NCBI GenBank assembly: GCA_002394165.1
Contig: DGTA01000060.1
Location: forward strand, 1-24,727
Length of the DNA: 24,727 bases
Direction of reading: 5' to 3'
Source of the DNA: Lachnospiraceae bacterium UBA4348
GTDB lineage: Bacteria > Bacillota > Clostridia > Lachnospirales > Lachnospiraceae
Positions within the stretch are counted from its first letter, which is position 1. Each line of letters starts with the position of its first letter. The position numbers were made by a program, and so were the translations under genes. The notes under the pieces are model-generated. The model made no database searches and was not told the origin of the DNA. It was given only the letters and a program-made list of their open reading frames with translations. Positions 22,280-24,727 of the stretch are shown here, piece after piece.

Positions 22280-24223
22280 CTAATTGCTCGGATTATATAC
22301 AGACTGCCCGTTGGATCGGTGCACCACTTCCCCGTCATTGACCGCCGTCAGATAGTTCTCGATCTCATGGTTGTGACAGGAGGTCAGACCGTCTCCGAAA
22401 TCTCTGCCGAACATATCCAAATGCCCGAAACGTCCGCGTCCGCTGTTGCCTGCCGCGGTCAAAAACCATTTCCCGTTGGGACCGAATGAATCGTAATAGT
22501 TATAGATATTATGGATATTTTCATATCCCAAGGTGATGGGATAATTGCTGTTTATGCTGTCGGAATCACTGATGTTTCTGGACAAAGGTCCTGAACCGTG
22601 CGACGGGAGTTTCAGTGAGTCGATGGAACCGAACGTATAACAGTAGATATTGGAATTTCCCCTTGCCCAATACCAGTATCCGGTCTTGATGAACATGTTA
22701 AGCTGTGCCGCCAGAAGGTTGGCTGCCGCTCCGCCGAGACTGTGTCCGGTCACAAAGATCTTCAGAGGCTTTTCGCGCAGAGACTGATGTGCCGGCTCCT
22801 CAAAGAATTCAGTAAGAGCACCCATCAGTTCTACTTTGAATTCATACGGTAAGTCGTAGGCGTTGTAGCCGAAAAAAAATGATTTTGCTTTTGTGAAACG
22901 GTCTCCCAGAAATTCATTGACTTCCGAGGAACCTCTGGCGGTTACAAACAGTAGATTGGTCTCCACCCCCTTTACGTAGATCGACCGGCAGGCAATCCCG
23001 TAGGCAAACCTCTTTCCTTTGCCGTAGCCGCCGGTCAGGATATCTCCCCCGCATCCCAGATCACGATAGCAGTCACTCAGTTTGTCCGCTCCTTTTTCGG
23101 CGGCACAGCTCAGCATAGCGCCCAACTTGGCCAGTTCATTGTTGTATTCTTCAGCGGAGTTTTGAAACAGTTCCTCACTGAACCAGACACCGGCTCCGTA
23201 ATACCGAAACCAGAAAGGATTCGTTTTTTTCACGGAGGGGGAACTGCTGGTTCCGGGGTCAACAGCGGTATATGGACGGACGGGCGGATTGAATCCGCAG
23301 GTCTCGAAAAATGCGGAGATACCCCGGTTCCGGATCTCCATTCGTGTCATTCCCGGAATCTCTTCCAAATCATTCTGCAATGCGGAAAAAGAGTGAGACA
23401 TCTCCGGCCCTTGCCCAAGATATTCGAACCCATCACCTGTAAACGCATACACATTTACACTATACTTGGTCAGTTCAGTATATCCGTTCGGCAGCAGCAG
23501 CTCCGGCGTACCGTCTCCGTCGAGATCGAACAGGCGTACCGGGAAGTCTGCTTCCCGTCCAAGTTCCTGTCCCATCAAGCGAAACTGTCCGTTAAGAAGA
23601 AAATTAGCGGTCGGGATCACCCACGGTGCAGCATCTGTATCGACCACACGCAAGTCTGTTCCGGCCTCCAGAAGGCCAGCCAGCCGAAGTGCGTCTTTTT
23701 GGGTATCGTTATCGGGCTGTTCTCTGTACTGAAGTGACAGGATACGGAAACGGGAATCATCGTCATACCGCCATAGTTCCAGGATCTGATTCTGTGTGAA
23801 TTGAAAGTAATCATCAAAGCTCTCCAGATCGGCCTGTCCATAGCGGTAGTCGCTGTCATACCTGTCATTTACCAACGAAAAAACGGCTCCTTCGGAAACA
23901 TAATCTTCGGTGATGTCGCCAACCTCGCTGCGGAGAAAAAAATTCACCCATTCTTCTCCTTCGAACGAGCCGAAGGACCAGGTGTATTTTTCCGCCAGTT
24001 CCGCAGGGACACGTACATTCCAGGCGCCAAGGCTCACAAGGACCGCATCGCTTTCACGCTTGCTTTGTCCTTCAGCGTCTATGATCTTTTCTTCCAATCC
24101 ATTCCCCGGTGTTTCAACTATAGTAACGTGCGGGTTTGGGGTGTCATCCGTCGCGTGGACAGTAATCACCATGCAAAAGATGAAAGCCAAAACAGTTCTT
24201 TTTAGCATATTCCTATTTTTCAT
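22280..24223 (-). CDS. Secreted class-3 lipase-like protein
   Basis: A 647-residue protein with a Sec signal peptide (KNRNMLKR, hydrophobic core, cut near VHAT, about residue 25). The N-terminal 330 residues are not a recognised enzyme, but contain FDLDGDGTPELLL (232-244), a calcium-binding or FG-GAP-like Asp repeat. From about 335 a class-3 lipase domain follows: LLFVTARGSSEVNEF (oxyanion side), the nucleophile elbow FVTGHSLGGAAANLLAAQ with Ser495, Asp578 in YNYYDSFGP as likely acid, and His617 or His619 in SCHNHEIENY as likely base. Several Cys in the lipase part could form disulfides. It should hydrolyse esters or lipids outside the cell. The start is the ATG at 24223 with AAAGGTGG upstream; a GTG lies three codons further out. 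Confidence 0.82.
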   Translation of the reverse strand: MKNRNMLKRTVLAFIFCMVITVHATDDTPNPHVTIVETPGNGLEEKIIDAEGQSKRESDAVLVSLGAWNVRVPAELAEKYTWSFGSFEGEEWVNFFLRSEVGDITEDYVSEGAVFSLVNDRYDSDYRYGQADLESFDDYFQFTQNQILELWRYDDDSRFRILSLQYREQPDNDTQKDALRLAGLLEAGTDLRVVDTDAAPWVIPTANFLLNGQFRLMGQELGREADFPVRLFDLDGDGTPELLLPNGYTELTKYSVNVYAFTGDGFEYLGQGPEMSHSFSALQNDLEEIPGMTRMEIRNRGISAFFETCGFNPPVRPYTAVDPGTSSSPSVKKTNPFWFRYYGAGVWFSEELFQNSAEEYNNELAKLGAMLSCAAEKGADKLSDCYRDLGCGGDILTGGYGKGKRFAYGIACRSIYVKGVETNLLFVTARGSSEVNEFLGDRFTKAKSFFFGYNAYDLPYEFKVELMGALTEFFEEPAHQSLREKPLKIFVTGHSLGGAAANLLAAQLNMFIKTGYWYWARGNSNIYCYTFGSIDSLKLPSHGSGPLSRNISDSDSINSNYPITLGYENIHNIYNYYDSFGPNGKWFLTAAGNSGRGRFGHLDMFGRDFGDGLTSCHNHEIENYLTAVNDGEVVHRSNGQSVYNPSN

Positions 24224-24321
24224 CGCCGCCACCTTTCGATATTGAACTGCTTTTAAAATACCACTTCTTATCCAGGATCATAATCGCAGTACTCGGATCG
24301 TTTTGTGATTGTTGTCACCAT

Positions 24322-24499
24322 TCATTCCTCTACATCTCGTATATCTTCCTCAGTGAGAGCCTCCCATTTATCATTAAGCATTAATAAAACTGCTCCATAA
24401 GTAATTTCCTTAGGGGGAATTTTCCAGTGGAAATCACTTGTATCCGAGAATGGTCGTACAACAAAAAAAGCTCACCACCCGTATGAGTGATATCATCAT
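24322..24499 (-). pseudogene. Short degraded ORF in the 328-base gap before the lipase
   Basis: The gap 24224-24551 holds no intact gene. A minus-strand frame ending at TGA 24322-24324 reads as protein-like sequence (for example FHWKIPPKEITYGAVLLML and NDKWEALTEEDIRDVEE), but a stop precedes it without a good start. A second frame starts at ATG 24499 behind GAAAGG and would join it by a one- or two-base slip at the seven-base T run (plus 24463-24469). This looks like a small gene inactivated by a homopolymer frameshift, or a sequencing slip. Family unknown. A 17-codon ATG frame (24321-24268) next to it is too short to judge. Confidence 0.35.
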
Positions 24500-24551
24500 C
24501 CTTTCATTTATTTATGATTTCTCCGTGAAATTGCATGTTTGTTTCCCGGTT

Positions 24552-24727
24552 TTATTGATCAAGAAAACCTTTCACTGCCCGGCAGAATTCTTCAGGCAAT
24601 TGGGCCTGCGGAGAATGACCGCACCCTTCGATCAGATATAGTTCTTTTCTTGGAGCCGTAATAACATCCATGTAATCCTCTACCAGTCCGACCGGACAGA
24701 TCCAATCGCAAGAACCGGATATAAACA
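24552..24727 (-). CDS. C-terminus of an alpha/beta hydrolase (partial)
   Basis: The last 57 codons of a minus-strand gene enter from the right edge. The sequence FISGSCDWICPVGLVEDY and then KELYLIEGCGHSPQAQLPEEF matches the end of proline-iminopeptidase-like alpha/beta hydrolases, with the acid-bearing loop (SGSCDWICPV, Asp) and the catalytic His in GCGHSPQ. The nucleophile part lies outside the window, so substrate and start are unknown. In relatives the acid loop often reads GxxDxxxP, as here. Confidence 0.7.
   Translation of the reverse strand, partial: FISGSCDWICPVGLVEDYMDVITAPRKELYLIEGCGHSPQAQLPEEFCRAVKGFLDQ

Noticed and set aside
1..24727. CRISPR arrays, tRNA or rRNA genes, insertion sequences
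   Set aside because: No regularly spaced direct repeats, cloverleaf-like or rRNA-like segments, or transposase frames were seen on either strand.

Overview
The window looks like chromosome from a Gram-positive anaerobe of the Clostridia, most likely a Lachnospiraceae-type gut or rumen bacterium. The reasons are strong AGGAGG-type ribosome binding sites, moderate GC, tight operons, a TAXI-TRAP transporter, a SpoIIE-family phosphatase and ABCG-like exporters. This placement is inferred from gene families only. Nearly everything real is on the minus strand. The plus strand carries one partial gene at the left edge, one C39-like peptidase and one gene remnant.

From right to left, in the direction of most transcription: (a) 24727-19728 is an accessory, lower-GC stretch. 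It holds the end of an alpha/beta hydrolase, a short degraded ORF, a secreted class-3 lipase, a coiled-coil protein, a glycine-zipper DUF1269-like protein, and a second class-3 lipase broken by an in-frame TGA. (b) 19775-19147 holds an HxlR regulator facing the 5' stub of an old-yellow-enzyme gene, with a perfect palindrome between them. (c) 19033-13809 is a packed operon: SpoIIE-type phosphatase, TrmH-family RNA methyltransferase, ABCG-like ATPase with a fused N-terminal membrane domain, and its permease. (d) 13667-13377 is a small protein with a double-glycine leader and an SH3-like body. It converges on a plus-strand, membrane-anchored C39-like peptidase (12210-13184) across a shared terminator. 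(e) 11990-11037 is an aldo/keto reductase. (f) 10934-6861 is the TAXI-TRAP operon: binding protein, DUF1850, fused permease and a cytidylate-kinase-like protein. (g) 6765-133 is a seven-gene operon: MBL-fold hydrolase, GH-G-clan glycoside hydrolase, PfkB kinase, feruloyl-esterase-like hydrolase, cyclophilin lipoprotein, MalY/PatB lyase and free-methionine-sulfoxide reductase.

The seven-gene operon joins intracellular sugar use (glycosidase plus sugar kinase plus esterase) to sulfur amino-acid handling and repair. The most intriguing set is region (c)-(d): a double-glycine-leader SH3 protein lies next to an ABCG-like exporter on the same strand and opposite an extracellular C39-like peptidase. 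This could be an uncharacterised export or maturation system for a cell-surface SH3 protein, but the link is inferred from proximity. Starts were corrected from the longest ORFs wherever a ribosome binding site or overlap with a neighbour pointed to an internal start.
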